A stretch of DNA of 64,000 nucleotides from DASYAN01 sp963727755 (GCA_963727755.1 CAVSHN010000014.1:248001-312000), one strand, 5' to 3'. Counted from the first letter of the stretch, positions 9,903 through 20,018 are shown. Notes: generated from the sequence alone by a model not told the origin. Made by a program: numbers and translations.

Positions 9903-11390
9903 TTAATGCGTTACTTCCTGCTGCCCCTTAGTCCAACGTAAGTTGGGTTTGCGTGCCGCTAGCGCCTGATCAAGTCTGCCTACCACTGTCGTGTGCGGAG
10001 CTGTCTTGACGACTTCGGGTTGAGTGAGTGCCTCTTCAGCAATCTTCCGCATTACTTGCACAAAGTAATCGAGCATCTCACGTGTTTCCGTCTCCGTTGG
10101 CTCGATCATCATCGCTTCTGGCACAATCAGCGGAAAGTAGATCGTTGGTGCATACATGCCGAAATCGAGGAGGCGCTTGGCAATATCCGTTGCTGTAACT
10201 CCACTTTCTTCCTTCTGCCGTCTGGCCGTGGCTACAAACTCGTGCTGACAGATGTATGGGTAAGCAATCTCGTAATCAGTCGATAGTTCATGCTTGAGAT
10301 AATTAGCATTGAGGATGGCACTCTCTGATACGTGACGCAAACCATCGGGTCCATTTGAACGAATGTAGGTATAGGCACGTACCAGCACGCCGAAGTTTCC
10401 GACATTGGCACGCACTTTGCCGATCGATTGCGAACCTGGATCTTCCCAGGAATAACGCTGCCCATTCTTAGCTGGTAGCGGACCAGGCAAGAAGGGGACC
10501 AGATGTGCTTTGACTCCAATGGGACCAGCTCCTGGCCCACCACCGCCATGTGGCGTGCTACATGTCTTATGCAGGTTGAAGTGGACAACGTCAAAACCCA
10601 TATCACCCGGTCGCGTGATACCCAGCACAGCGTTAGCATTTGCTCCATCATAGTAGAGCTGTGCACCCACGGCATGGATCAGTCGACCAACCTCTGCAAT
10701 ATTCGCATCGAAAAGGCCTAGCGTATTAGGATTGGTCAACATAATTGCTGCCACATCCGATCCATGTTTGTCCAGGATCACTCGCAAGTAGTCCATATCG
10801 ACGCCACCTGTTCGCAGATCACTTTTGATCTCAACAGCTTTATAATCAGCCAGCGTCGCACTCGCCGGGTTGGTGCCATGAGCATTGTCAGGGATGAGCA
10901 CCAGATTCCGCTGTCCCTCACCGCGACTGCGATGATAGGCTTTGATCAACATCAGGCCAGTCAGCTCTCCATGTGCACCCGCCGATGGCTGCAACGTCAC
11001 ACGAGCCATCCCCGAGATTTCTGCCAAATACTGCTCCAATTCATACATCAACTCAATGGCACCCTGCACAGTCTCTTCCGGCTGCAAAGGATGAATACGT
11101 GCGAAGCCGGGCAACATCGCCATATCTTCATTAATCTTGGGATTATACTTCATGGTGCAGGAACCGAGCGGGTAGAAACCAGTATCAACCCCAAAGTTGC
11201 GCTGGGATAGGTGAGTATAGTGACGTACAACCTCAATCTCACTCACTTCAGGCAATGGTGCAGGTTCTGTGCGCAAGAGATGACTAGGGATCATACTCTC
11301 CAGCGACTCGGTCGGCACATCCATGCTTGGCATCGTCGCTGCACGACGTCCCAGTGCTCCCTTCTCAAAAATCAGTGTCTCAACGCTCAC
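9903..11390 (-). CDS. gcvPB: Glycine dehydrogenase (decarboxylating) subunit 2
   Basis: PLP-dependent half of the split P-protein of the glycine cleavage system. With subunit 1 it decarboxylates glycine and passes aminomethyl to lipoyl-GcvH. 495 residues, normal for the family. Visible motifs: GFYPLGSCTMKYNP near residue 72, PDNAHGTNPASA near 168, YYDGANANA, and NLHKTCSTPHGGGGPG with the PLP lysine at about residue 275. The GTG start at 11390 is supported by GGAGGT upstream and lies two bases after the gcvPA stop, implying translational coupling. gcvH and gcvT are not in the window. Confidence 0.96.
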   Translation of the reverse strand: MSVETLIFEKGALGRRAATMPSMDVPTESLESMIPSHLLRTEPAPLPEVSEIEVVRHYTHLSQRNFGVDTGFYPLGSCTMKYNPKINEDMAMLPGFARIHPLQPEETVQGAIELMYELEQYLAEISGMARVTLQPSAGAHGELTGLMLIKAYHRSRGEGQRNLVLIPDNAHGTNPASATLADYKAVEIKSDLRTGGVDMDYLRVILDKHGSDVAAIMLTNPNTLGLFDANIAEVGRLIHAVGAQLYYDGANANAVLGITRPGDMGFDVVHFNLHKTCSTPHGGGGPGAGPIGVKAHLVPFLPGPLPAKNGQRYSWEDPGSQSIGKVRANVGNFGVLVRAYTYIRSNGPDGLRHVSESAILNANYLKHELSTDYEIAYPYICQHEFVATARRQKEESGVTATDIAKRLLDFGMYAPTIYFPLIVPEAMMIEPTETETREMLDYFVQVMRKIAEEALTQPEVVKTAPHTTVVGRLDQALAARKPNLRWTKGQQEVTH

Positions 11391-11392
11391 GC

Positions 11393-12739
11393 CTACACCT
11401 CCTTCAATACCTTAACCAAAAGATCAATATCTTCTTTTGTACGTGTCTCTGTAACGCAGAAGAGCATACAATTGTCCATGCCCGGATAGCCTTCAGAGAG
11501 CGGATAGCCACCAATAATCCCAGCCTGCGCAAAGTGCCGCTGCAACTTAGCCAACGAACAAGGAACCTTAATCACAAATTCATCGAAGAATGGACCGCTA
11601 AAGACAGCTTCAAAGCCTGAAATAGCTGTAATCTGGCGAAAAGCATAATGGGCTTTCTGGAGACAAAGCTCCCCAAGCTCACGGAAACCTTGCTTGCCCA
11701 ATGTCGCCAGGAAAATCGTTGCGCCTACCGCCAGTAAGGATTGATTTGTGCAGATATTTGATGTGGCACGTTCACGACGAATATGCTGTTCACGCGTCTG
11801 CAATGTCAAGACATATCCTGTCTGCTTCTGACTACCCTCCTCAACGGTCTGCCCAACTAAGCGCCCAGGCATGAGGCGTAGAAACTTCTGTTTTGCCGCC
11901 ATAAAACCCAGTGCAGGTGCACCAAAGCTCATTGTGTTACCAAAACTCATCAGCTCACCCACAGCAATATCTGCGTTGTATGATCCGGGAGGAGCTAGCA
12001 CGCCGAGGGACGCAGGTTCGGTAATCACACTCACGAAGAGTGTTTTGCCTTTGTGAGCAAGCGGCTCAATGGCATGCATATCTTCAATGCAACCGAAAAA
12101 GTTGGGTTGTTGCACGACTACAGCAACAGTGTCAGGTCCCACCGCTGCATCGAGATCAGCAAGCGAGGTCATCCCATTACATACAGGCACTTCCTTGACA
12201 TGGAAACCGCGTGCAAAGGCATAGGTTTGCAGCACACGCCGATACTGGGGATCGACTCCTGCCGATATAATGACTTCACCACGCCCGCTTGGACCAAGAG
12301 CCATCAGCACTGCCTCAACCATCGCCGTCGAACCATCGTAGAGCGAGGCATTAGCAATATCCATCGCAGTAATCTGGCAAACCATGGTTTGGAACTCATA
12401 AATGGCCTGCAACATCCCCTGACTCACTTCAGGTTGATAGGGAGTGTAGGATGTAACAAATTCTGAACGGTACTGCAAATGAGGGACGATACTGGGAATT
12501 GCACGATCGTATGTGCCTGCACCGAGAAAAGAGAGGCTCGTATCAACATTTTAATTCTTAGCGGCCATTGCTCCCATCAAGCGTTTGAGATCCTGTTCAG
12601 GCAATGCTTCAGGCAACTCGAGAGGACGATGCAGACGCACTTCTGCTGGCACTGGCGTGAGCAGATCTTCAATCGAGGAAAGACCGAGATGGGCAAGAAT
12701 TTCCAGCTGTTCTTCTCGCGTATTGGGTATATAGCTCAT
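11393..12739 (-). pseudogene. gcvPA: Glycine dehydrogenase (decarboxylating) subunit 1 with an in-frame TAA
   Basis: Partner of gcvPB. From ATG 12739 (MSYIPNTREEQLEILAHLGL) the frame runs 62 codons, meets TAA at 12551-12553, and continues without any shift as NVDTSLSFLGAGTYDRAIPS and the rest of the protein to TAG at 11393. Total length without the stop is about 448 codons, exactly the family size. FLGAGTYDRAIPS and TPYQPEVSQG are conserved, so the stop is not a true C-terminus. A CAA-to-TAA change is the simplest explanation (AAKNxNVDT). Re-initiation at TTG 12478 would lack the conserved FLGAG segment. Either the gene is dead, read through, or the base is a sequencing error. Confidence 0.88.
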
Positions 12740-13200
12740 ATCTGTTTGTTTTTTATCCTATTCCAGTTCTCAGTTGTCCCCTGTAGAGACAGCAAGGGAC
12801 AGTGAGGGCACGTAGCAGAAAATTATGCCACGTTGATCAATAATATATCATCTTTATTGTATCATTTGATTCTCACTTCTTCCCAGGAACTTTATTGGAT
12901 GTGTACATGCACGAAAGGGTAATGCATGCTGTACGGTTTACCGGACAAATTCAAAAGGGTAGGACTGTCTAGATTGTTGCACCCATGACCTCACTAGTCT
13001 GTCACAAAAGTATTTGCCATAATGTGTCATGCCATACCATATTAAGAATGCATTAAGAGATTTCGATATCCTCAACCAAAGCTTTACCAGTTCATAACCC
13101 CATCAATAATAAGTATGCCACATACTATGAGTATCATATGAGTGACAACAAGTCAACGTCGTAATTTTATTAATAAATCCAAAGGAAGGTCTTTACTATC
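12740..13200. other. Intergenic region between gcvPA and the small-peptide genes
   Basis: Holds the divergent upstream regions of gcvPA and the peptide genes. I looked for a tandem glycine riboswitch ahead of gcvPA and did not see its conserved cores. An AT-rich stretch near 12840-12875 could hold promoters but no clean -35/-10 pair stands out. Confidence 0.4.
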
Positions 13201-13449
13201 ATGCATGAATTTACCGACAAAGAGCTTGAAGCAGTTGTTGGTGGAACTAAAATTCGCGGTTATATTGGTGACTGAGCCTATACAGAAGGTACTGGCTTCA
13301 GCCGTGTTTTCTCATGGAGCAGTTCTAGCATTGTTCCTAACAATATTGCTTCCTCGGCAGTCAATGACAGCTATGCTCAGGGGAAAGATGGCACCTATGC
13401 AGAAGGCAGCATCCATACCTTTGCAGGAGGATCCGTTCCCTCGCGCTAG
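13201..13449 (+). pseudogene. Double-glycine-leader (bacteriocin-type) precursor peptide with in-frame TGA
   Basis: ATG 13201 is preceded by AAGGAAGG (11-base spacing) and encodes MHEFTDKELEAVVGG, a classic leader of the kind cleaved after Gly-Gly by peptidase-containing ABC exporters. After TKIRGYIGD the frame hits TGA (13273-13275), then continues as AYTEGTGFSRVFSWSSSS and a Ser/Gly/Ala-rich core to TAG at 13447-13449. Without the TGA the precursor is 81 residues, nearly the size of its neighbour (82). The continuation past TGA resembles the neighbour in composition (FSWSS versus FSWGA). Too short for most gene callers; the larger overlapping frame 13142-13492 is a shadow. Confidence 0.6.
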
Positions 13450-13570
13450 TACTCAAAGGCATTTTTGTACCACGGCTAACATGTTGAAGTAAGACTATTC
13501 CCTGATGGGATATGGGCTAGGAATTTGTCTTGACAAGCTGCTAGCCATTCCCGCTATTAGGAGACACAAA

Positions 13571-13819
13571 ATGCAAGAGTTAAATGACGAACAATTGAAA
13601 CAAGTTACTGGTGGAGCGCTCTCTTTCTCGTCAAGTAAGACCTTTCCATACCCAAGTAATACAGGCAATTCAGTAAGTACAGGAGTGCTTGCAGGCGGCG
13701 CAGCTCAAGGCAAGCATGCAGCAGGTGTCCTTTCTCAATCGCATTCGTTTACCATGCCAGGCCCTGACGGGTCAGTCTATTCCTTCTCATGGGGAGCCGC
13801 TGGAGCTGTTGCTGGTTAG
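13571..13819 (+). CDS. Double-glycine-leader (bacteriocin-type) precursor peptide
   Basis: 82 residues. The start at ATG 13571 is chosen because TTAGGAGA lies just upstream; the frame is open back to 13505 without a ribosome site. The leader MQELNDEQLKQVTGG fits the double-glycine leader pattern (acidic start, hydrophobic spacing, GG). The predicted core is Ser/Gly/Ala-rich (ALSFSSSKTFPYPS... FSWGAAGAVAG) with no Cys, so disulfide or lanthionine bridges are not expected. It lies 122 bp after a similar broken peptide and is followed by a strong terminator, so the two form a unit. No exporter or immunity gene is adjacent, so the peptide could be a bacteriocin or a secreted signal. Confidence 0.72.
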   Translation: MQELNDEQLKQVTGGALSFSSSKTFPYPSNTGNSVSTGVLAGGAAQGKHAAGVLSQSHSFTMPGPDGSVYSFSWGAAGAVAG

Positions 13820-13827
13820 TTTCGCTG

Positions 13828-13868
13828 GAGAGAACTCATGCATTGGGTTCTCTCTTTCGCTTTTTTCG
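13828..13868 (+). terminator. Rho-independent terminator of the peptide genes
   Basis: Perfect 8-bp stem GAGAGAAC/GTTCTCTC (13828-13835 with 13847-13854), 11-base loop, followed by a T-rich tail ending TTTTTT. It lies 9 bp after the second peptide stop. Confidence 0.8.
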
Positions 13869-14020
13869 TTATACCTTTCCAAAACCCAAATGCAATATCC
13901 CTTACCACAAGACCTCCGCAAGTGCAAAAATCATGCTTATCTCACTTCTACTGCTTTCATGTCTCTTTTTGCCAAGCAAAAACCCGCTCCAGCTAGCTAC
14001 TGCCATTGCTGGTTCCTGTC

Positions 14021-15386
14021 TTATGCCATTTTCTCTAAAAAGCTTGCAACTGTGCGTATCCCCTTATAAAACTGGTCAAGAGAGTATTTCTCGTTCGGCG
14101 CATGGATATTATCATCTGGCAAACCAAAACCCATCAGCACGACAGGTACGTGCAAGACTTCGTCAAAGAGAGCCGCTATCGGAATAGAACCACCTTCACG
14201 TAGGAAGACAGGCCGTTCGCCATAGACTTCCTCTAGTGCTGCCGCAGCAGCCTTTATTGGATAAGTATCAGGCGAGACGAGAAACCCCCTCACCACCATG
14301 CAGATTGCGAACCGTTACGCTAACTCCCGCAGGGGCTACCTCTTTGACCGCCTTCTCGAAAAGTGGATACACCTCGGCTGATTTCAACCCTGGCGGCAAG
14401 CGCAGGCTGATCTTGGCTTTGGCAATGGCGGGAATGACCGTTTTGGCTCCTTCGGCAGTAAAGCCACCAACAATGCCATGCACCTCTAAGGTCGGACGAG
14501 CCCAAATACGCTCCAGTGGGGGATATTCCACTTCCCCAGAAAATTGCGTCACGCCCATTTCTTCTAAGAGGGCCTCGTTAATGTGCAATGGGTCATTCCG
14601 CCAGAACTCTTTTTCAGTCGCAGTCGGTTCACTTAGCTTCTCATCAAGACCTGGAATGTGAATGTGGCCCTCAGCATCTTTCAAACGACTGATCATGATG
14701 GCAAGTGCATGTAGTGGATTAGGAGCAACACCACCATAAGTGCCAGAATGCAGATCTCTCTCCGCGCCTTGTACCTCAACCTCGGTATAGAGAACGCCAC
14801 GCAAACCATACATCAGAGCTGGTATATTTTTCGCCGGCATGTGCGTATCACAGATAAAAGCTGCGTCACAGCCCAACCGCTCAGGATAGGTTTTGATATA
14901 ATCTGCAATTGACTCGCCACCAGCCTCTTCCTCACCCTCCAAAAGTACCTTCACGTTGATTGGTAGCACTCCATGCACCGCCATTAGCGCCTCAAGAGCC
15001 TTGAAGACAAGCATGACCTGACCCTTATCATCAGCAGCTCCTCGTGCATAGATATTGCCATTACGTACAGATGGCTCAAACGGCGGCGTCTTCCACAATT
15101 CGACAGGGTCAACAGGCTGGACATCATAGTGCCCGTAGATGAGCAGAGTCGGCTTGCCGCTCGCCTTAAGCCACTCTCCGTAGACTAGGGGGTGTCCCTG
15201 CGTTTGCAGAACCGCCACATTGGCTAACCCGATGTGTGTCATTTGATCGGCAGCATATTGGGCCGCACGAAGCATGTCGCCTGCATGCTCTGGCAAGGTA
15301 CTAATACTGGGAATACGCAACCATGCTTTTAAGTCATCCAAAAATTGCTGTTCATGTTTTGCTGCATATGTTTCTAATTGTACCAT
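14021..15386 (-). pseudogene. M20-family metallo-dipeptidase, frameshifted
   Basis: Zinc-dependent peptidase of the M20 dipeptidase group. The first frame (15386-14268) contains YGHYDVQPVDP (metal ligands His, Asp), ARGAADDKGQ, LEGEEEAGGES (catalytic Glu and metal ligands), and DLHSGTYGG of the lid domain. It breaks at the five-C run 14285-14289. The adjacent frame continues GFLVSPDTYPIKAAAAALEE through REGGSIPIAALF and LPDDNIHAPNEK (last zinc ligand His) to 14021. Removing one base gives 454 residues, the normal family length. Start ATG 15386 follows GGAGGAAG. As written the enzyme lacks its C-terminal catalytic half. Confidence 0.9.
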
Positions 15387-15668
15387 AGCTTGCTTCCTCC
15401 AGATACTTTGGAAGCTATGTTAGCAGGGACAGCATAAAATGTCCAGAGCAAAAGGTCCTAGACCCATACCCAAAATTCTCTAGCCAATTTGGTCAGAAAT
15501 GAGCACGATTCCCCAAAGATCTAGACGCGGACGCCATAGTATGATAAGCTGAGCAGCAATCATACCGATGTCACTGTGCCCTCTTAAAAATAATACTAAA
15601 TAATAAGAACTTTGAGGACTGGCCACTATCAGAATTTTGTAGTGTGTAGGTAAGAATAGGATCCAGGC

Positions 15669-17664
15669 ATGCAGGAACGTTTTAACCGATACAGTCTTAG
15701 TAGGGAAATTGCGAGTAAACCTTCAGGCTCTCTCTACCTAGCTCATGACATCAAGCATCCTTCACAGAAAGTTGCTCTTAAGGTATTCAAGGTCACATCC
15801 TCCATCCCTGACTCACTCCAAAAGGTGGAAGAGATCAAACAATTGAGACACCCCTCTATTGTTCCAATCCTGGATCTCGGAACAGAGGATGATCACCTCT
15901 ATGTGGCAAGGGAGTATCTCTCCACCAATTCGTTACGCCTGTACATGGATAGTCTCTCTCCTAAACACCTGGATTTGCAAGAAGCATGCAAGATTGTCTC
16001 CCAAGTAGGACAAGCAATCTCTTATGCTCATCAACATCAAGTTATTCATGGCAACCTCAAACCCGAAAATATTTTCCTCAATGAGGATGGCAAGATCCTG
16101 CTTACAGACTTTGGTCTTGCTTGCTTCACCAACACGGCAAAACTCGACAATAAGTCTTATCAGCAAACTACACATCTGGCTCCAGAACAGCTCGCTGGCA
16201 CCATAACTGAGAAAAGTGATCAATACGCTCTTGCTTGCCTAGCCTATGAACTAATCACCGGGTGTGCACCATTTTCCCCTCAAAGTTTCTATGCGGTCGT
16301 CCCATCGGCCTCAGTTGTAAAATCGGCAAAAGCTTTCGAGAATAAGAATCTGGCAGAGCCCACACAAATAGAGAGTGCTTGTGAAAACAGCCAATGTCCA
16401 GGCTACTGGAAAGGTGGGAAACGGTAACATCCGCAAGTTCGGTAAGACACGCAGAGGTGTACAACGCAGGCAATGTAAAACATGTCAAACAACCTGGAGT
16501 TCTTCTTCCACATCAGTAAAATCTCCTACGCAACTTATTCCACTCTCTGACCTGATCCCAAACTTGCCAGAACCGATTGAAGATGTCATCCTCAAGGCTA
16601 TGGCCAAAGATCCCTCCGAACGCTATGCTAATGTCACTATTTTTCTGAGAACCCTTCAGGCAGCCCAACTCTTATCAACCCCTGAGTCTACTAACTCGCT
16701 GACTGCTTCTCCAATTATGAACAGGATAAAGCCACTCGAAAAAAGAGAAAGTGAGGCTCCAGCCACCTCTCACCTGCGCGAACCTTGGAAGCATGTACAG
16801 AATGATTATCATGTCAGCAAAGTTTCACCAATACCTAATTCAGATAGGTATCATGCTAGCAAGTCCGCAACAGCACTACCTAATTCAGATACCCATTGCG
16901 CCAGTAGATCCGTAACAACACTACCTAATTCAGATCCATATCGTAGTGCCATCAAGCCTGTCACAAGACCAAGAATAGAGATTTTTCGCACAAAGAAGGA
17001 TATAACTGAAGCTTTCCCAGAAGGGAAGCGCCCCCAAATTAGTAAGCCATTGCCTGCTGCTACCCTTTGGCTGGCATTCGCCCTCTCTGGTATCGCTCTT
17101 TTACTAGGAACGATGAGCCTTTACCTTTTTGTGCCCTCACAATCACCAGCTTCAAACAAGCTTGCCAAGAGTAGTCCACAGCAACAACCGACCAAGTCGA
17201 ATACTCCAATAGTACACATTGGGCAGGCTAGTACACCTCCAGCAACAGTCAATACTTTGACGGAAGTAGAGCCCAGTGTCTTTAATAATTGTAATGGAGC
17301 AGGTTGGGCAAGGCCAGCTAATAATGCACATGACGATTATCCCAATAATGCATACTATTTGGCAATTCTCAACGGCAATGCATCCTGTTATACGGCAAAT
17401 TGGACCATCCCAGCCAGTTCAACAACAGGCAAAACTTGCGATTTTATAACGGTTTTTACGAAAAACACTAATGCGCAAGTTATATATACATTTACTGATA
17501 AAAATAGACAAAAGTTTTATTTCAATGTGAATATAGCTTCTCCCGCTTGGACGACTTTTTCATCATTAAAAGATATTATTTCAATAGAGTTAACCGCCCA
17601 GAATAATGGTCAGTCAGGGACAACGATGAGTGCAGGGCCATTTACTATCAATAACTGCCATTGA
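15669..17664 (+). pseudogene. Membrane-anchored Ser/Thr-kinase-like protein, interrupted by an inserted zinc-ribbon segment and frameshift
   Basis: Kinase-like domain (residues about 5-260), a Ser/Thr-rich linker with three PNSDxxxxSxS-type repeats, one transmembrane helix (LWLAFALSGIALLLGTMSLY), and an extracellular C-terminal beta-rich domain with paired Cys. VALKVF and DFGLA are present, but the catalytic loop reads HGNLKPEN, with Asn in place of the catalytic Asp, and the glycine loop is degenerate, so activity is doubtful. Between residues about 210 and 280 the kinase C-lobe is split by about 65 residues resembling a transposase zinc ribbon. Inside it the frame shifts at AAA 16410-16412. 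Removing one A yields 664 residues. Confidence 0.82.
16297..16500 (+). mobile_element. Transposase-type zinc-ribbon fragment inserted in the kinase gene
   Basis: After correcting one A the segment reads CENSQCPGYWK then GNIRKFGKTRRGVQRRQCKT and CQTTW. This CxxxxC...CxxC pattern with GKTRRGxQRxxCKxC is typical of N-terminal DNA-binding zinc ribbons of several transposase families. The sister kinase at 58.6-59.5 kb has no such insert at the same place. Boundaries are approximate. Confidence 0.55.
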
Positions 17665-17682
17665 GCACTGCACTCTGACTGT

Positions 17683-19176
17683 TTAGCACTTACCTATTTC
17701 CGCTATACTGCCAGTACCATTTTCTTCTGTGATGGTAGAGAGCTGCTCGATTGCCGCCTGCAAATCTTCAATGATACTGGCAATCAGCACATCGGGCGAG
17801 GGCAAATCGTTAGCATCCTCCAGACTTTTGTCCCGCAGCCAGAAGATGTCCAGGCTCAGTTTGTCACGCTTGATCAGTTCATCATAGCTAAAGCAATGAA
17901 ACCGTTCGCTTTCCTGCCGTAGATGACAATTCTCTGGATGGTAGCAAGCTACGAAGTCGTCCAGATGTAGACGAGTCAAAGGATTGGTGCGCAGAGTAAA
18001 GTTCTGGTTGGTACGCAGGTCGTAGACCCATAATGTTTCTGTGGCATGCTGGGCACCTGCTGGCTTCTTATCGAAGAAGAGTACGTTGGCTTTGACTCCG
18101 TTGGCGTAGAAGATGCCAGTTGGCAGACGGAGCAGTGTATGCATATCGCAATCATCTAATAGCTTGCGGCGAATGCTTTCACCTGCTCCACCTTCAAAGA
18201 GTACATTATCCGGCACAACCACTGCCGCACGCCCGTTGATCTTGAGCAGAGTATAAACATGCTGGAGAAAGTTTAGTTGCTTATTGCTAGTGCTGGCCCA
18301 GAAGTCATCACGTACTACAAAACTAACTTCTCGCTCCTCACGTCCCTTCTCGTTAATATAGGTCACGCTACTCTTGCGCCCAAAGGGGGGATTGGTCAAT
18401 ACTATATCAAAGTACTCGCCTGCACTGCTACGCAAACTATCGGCAACATGGATAGGCTCTCGCCCTTCCTCATCACTGCCAATCCCATGTAAAAAGAGGT
18501 TCATTAGGCATAGCCGAGCTGTGTTATCCACAATTTCCCAGCCGCGTAGCGCATCAAATTTCAAGAAGCGTCTCTGATCGCGATCAAGTTCATAGTGATG
18601 GGCAATATAGCTATGCGCCGCAAGCAAGAAACCGCCTGTACCACTGGCTGGATCACAAATACGCTCATCAGGAGTTGGCCGTACAACATCGACAATCGCC
18701 TGGATGAGTGGTCGCGGAGTAAAATATTGACCAGCTCCGCTTTTAGTGTCTTCTGCATTCTTCTGTAGCAATCCTTCGTAGGCATCGCCCTTGACGTCGG
18801 TATCAAGCGTGCTCCAGTCTTCCCGATCAATCAAATCTACGATTAGGCGACGCAGATGAGCAGGATTTTGGATCTTGTTGAGCGCCTTGCGGAAAATAAT
18901 GCCCAACATGCCTTTCTGCTTACCCAATTGCTCTAGCACATGCCGATAATGCGTTTCTAACTCATCACCGTCACGCGCCAGCAAGCTCTGCCAGTTGCAA
19001 TCTTTGGGGATACGCTGCTGCTGCTCTGGAAGATACTGCTCTCGCTCATGAGCCATTTTGAGGAAGAGCAGATAGGTGAGCTGCTCTAGATAGTCGCCGT
19101 AGGACATGCCATCGTCACGCAGAACGTTGCAGTAGCTCCACAATTTCTGCACGACTTGTTGTGCGTGTGTACTCAT
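17683..19176 (-). CDS. hsdM: Type I restriction-modification system DNA methyltransferase subunit
   Basis: N6-adenine methyltransferase subunit; with HsdS it methylates the bipartite target, and with HsdR it forms the restriction complex. 497 residues. N-terminal HsdM bundle (residues 1-130, YGDYLEQLTYLLFLKMAHER), then GAGQYFTPRPLIQAIVDVV, the SAM-binding DPASGTGGFLLAA and the catalytic NPPFG. The start ATG 19176 has a distant AAAGGA. The gene is intact but isolated: hsdS and hsdR lie 4.4 kb upstream on the same strand. Its upstream region is a nested minisatellite, so it may be transcribed separately. Confidence 0.95.
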   Translation of the reverse strand: MSTHAQQVVQKLWSYCNVLRDDGMSYGDYLEQLTYLLFLKMAHEREQYLPEQQQRIPKDCNWQSLLARDGDELETHYRHVLEQLGKQKGMLGIIFRKALNKIQNPAHLRRLIVDLIDREDWSTLDTDVKGDAYEGLLQKNAEDTKSGAGQYFTPRPLIQAIVDVVRPTPDERICDPASGTGGFLLAAHSYIAHHYELDRDQRRFLKFDALRGWEIVDNTARLCLMNLFLHGIGSDEEGREPIHVADSLRSSAGEYFDIVLTNPPFGRKSSVTYINEKGREEREVSFVVRDDFWASTSNKQLNFLQHVYTLLKINGRAAVVVPDNVLFEGGAGESIRRKLLDDCDMHTLLRLPTGIFYANGVKANVLFFDKKPAGAQHATETLWVYDLRTNQNFTLRTNPLTRLHLDDFVACYHPENCHLRQESERFHCFSYDELIKRDKLSLDIFWLRDKSLEDANDLPSPDVLIASIIEDLQAAIEQLSTITEENGTGSIAEIGKC

Positions 19177-19311
19177 AATTTGTTAGAAATCCTTTCAGTA
19201 TATTTTTCCACGAGAGGAGACTTTACGTTTCTGTGCTGAGATCTAATTGCTATTTTTATACTTTTTATTTGATTTTAAGCTTTTTTACAAGTAACGCTCA
19301 TTTTATGACAA

Positions 19312-19710
19312 CTACGATGGTTCATTGTGACTCTTGTGACTGATGTTCCTTACTCTACTATCACTACGATGGTTCATTGGGACTCTTGTGACTCTTGCGA
19401 CTCTTGTGACTGATGTTCCTTACTCTACTATCACTACGATGGTTCATTGGGACTCTTGTGACACTTGTGACTGATGTTACTTACTCTATTATCACTACGA
19501 TGGTTCATTGTGACTCTTGGGACTCTTGTGACACTTGTGACACTTGTGACACTTGTGACACTTGTGACACTTGTGACTGATGTTACTTACTCTATTATCA
19601 CTACGATGGTTCATTGTGACTCTTGGGACTCTTGTGACACTTGTGACACTTGTGACTGATGTTACTTACTCTATTATCACTACGATGGTTCATTGTGACT
19701 CTTGGGACTA
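19312..19710. repeat. Nested minisatellite upstream of hsdM (six units, lengths 52+9n bp)
   Basis: Six tandem units, each beginning CTACGATGGTTCATTG, start at 19312, 19364, 19434, 19495, 19601 and 19680. The five complete units are 52, 70, 61, 106 and 79 bp long, that is 52 plus 2, 1, 6 and 3 extra copies of a 9-bp element (GACACTTGT or GACTCTTGT); the sixth is truncated. Not a CRISPR: there are no unique spacers. Confidence 0.92.
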
Positions 19711-20018
19711 ATATTACAATTTCATCACGACTATGAGAAGGCTACTACTACGACTTTTTTACAAAAGTTACTTACTTTATGCAAGACATGAGAAAATTTC
19801 TAAAATTAGGCTTTTTACTACTATATAGTATATATCAGAGGTTACTCCCGTGTCAAGGGGAGATAATGCCCTGCATTGATAAGCCTCACGATATCTTGCG
19901 CTTCTTAAGTATCGCGAGCATCCTGGTAACCTTACAGATGCCCGCGTTATTTATCTTGCACCACTAATTTCACATGTCTGCCACTACTTTAGCATCCTAT
20001 TCATGAGGAGTCAGATTA
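19711..20018. other. Intergenic region between minisatellite and DUF4352 gene
   Basis: Contains copy A of a 75-bp direct repeat (19880-19954). A short open frame at 19779-19967 overlaps that repeat and has no ribosome site. Nothing else is supported. Confidence 0.4.
19880..19954. repeat. 75-bp direct repeat, copy A
   Basis: Matches 20911-20985 with no gaps; the most conserved parts are AAGTATC and CCTTACAGxTGCCCGCGTTA. The two copies flank the DUF4352 gene. Confidence 0.75.

Noticed and set aside
12740..13200. Glycine riboswitch ahead of gcvPA
   Set aside because: Looked for but the conserved aptamer cores were not found.
13142..13492. 116-codon open frame over the first peptide gene
   Set aside because: It is a shadow of the double-glycine peptide at 13201, which has a ribosome site and a recognised leader in another frame.
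19312..19710. Possible CRISPR array
   Set aside because: Spacing segments are repeats themselves (9-bp word), there are no unique spacers, and no cas genes are nearby.
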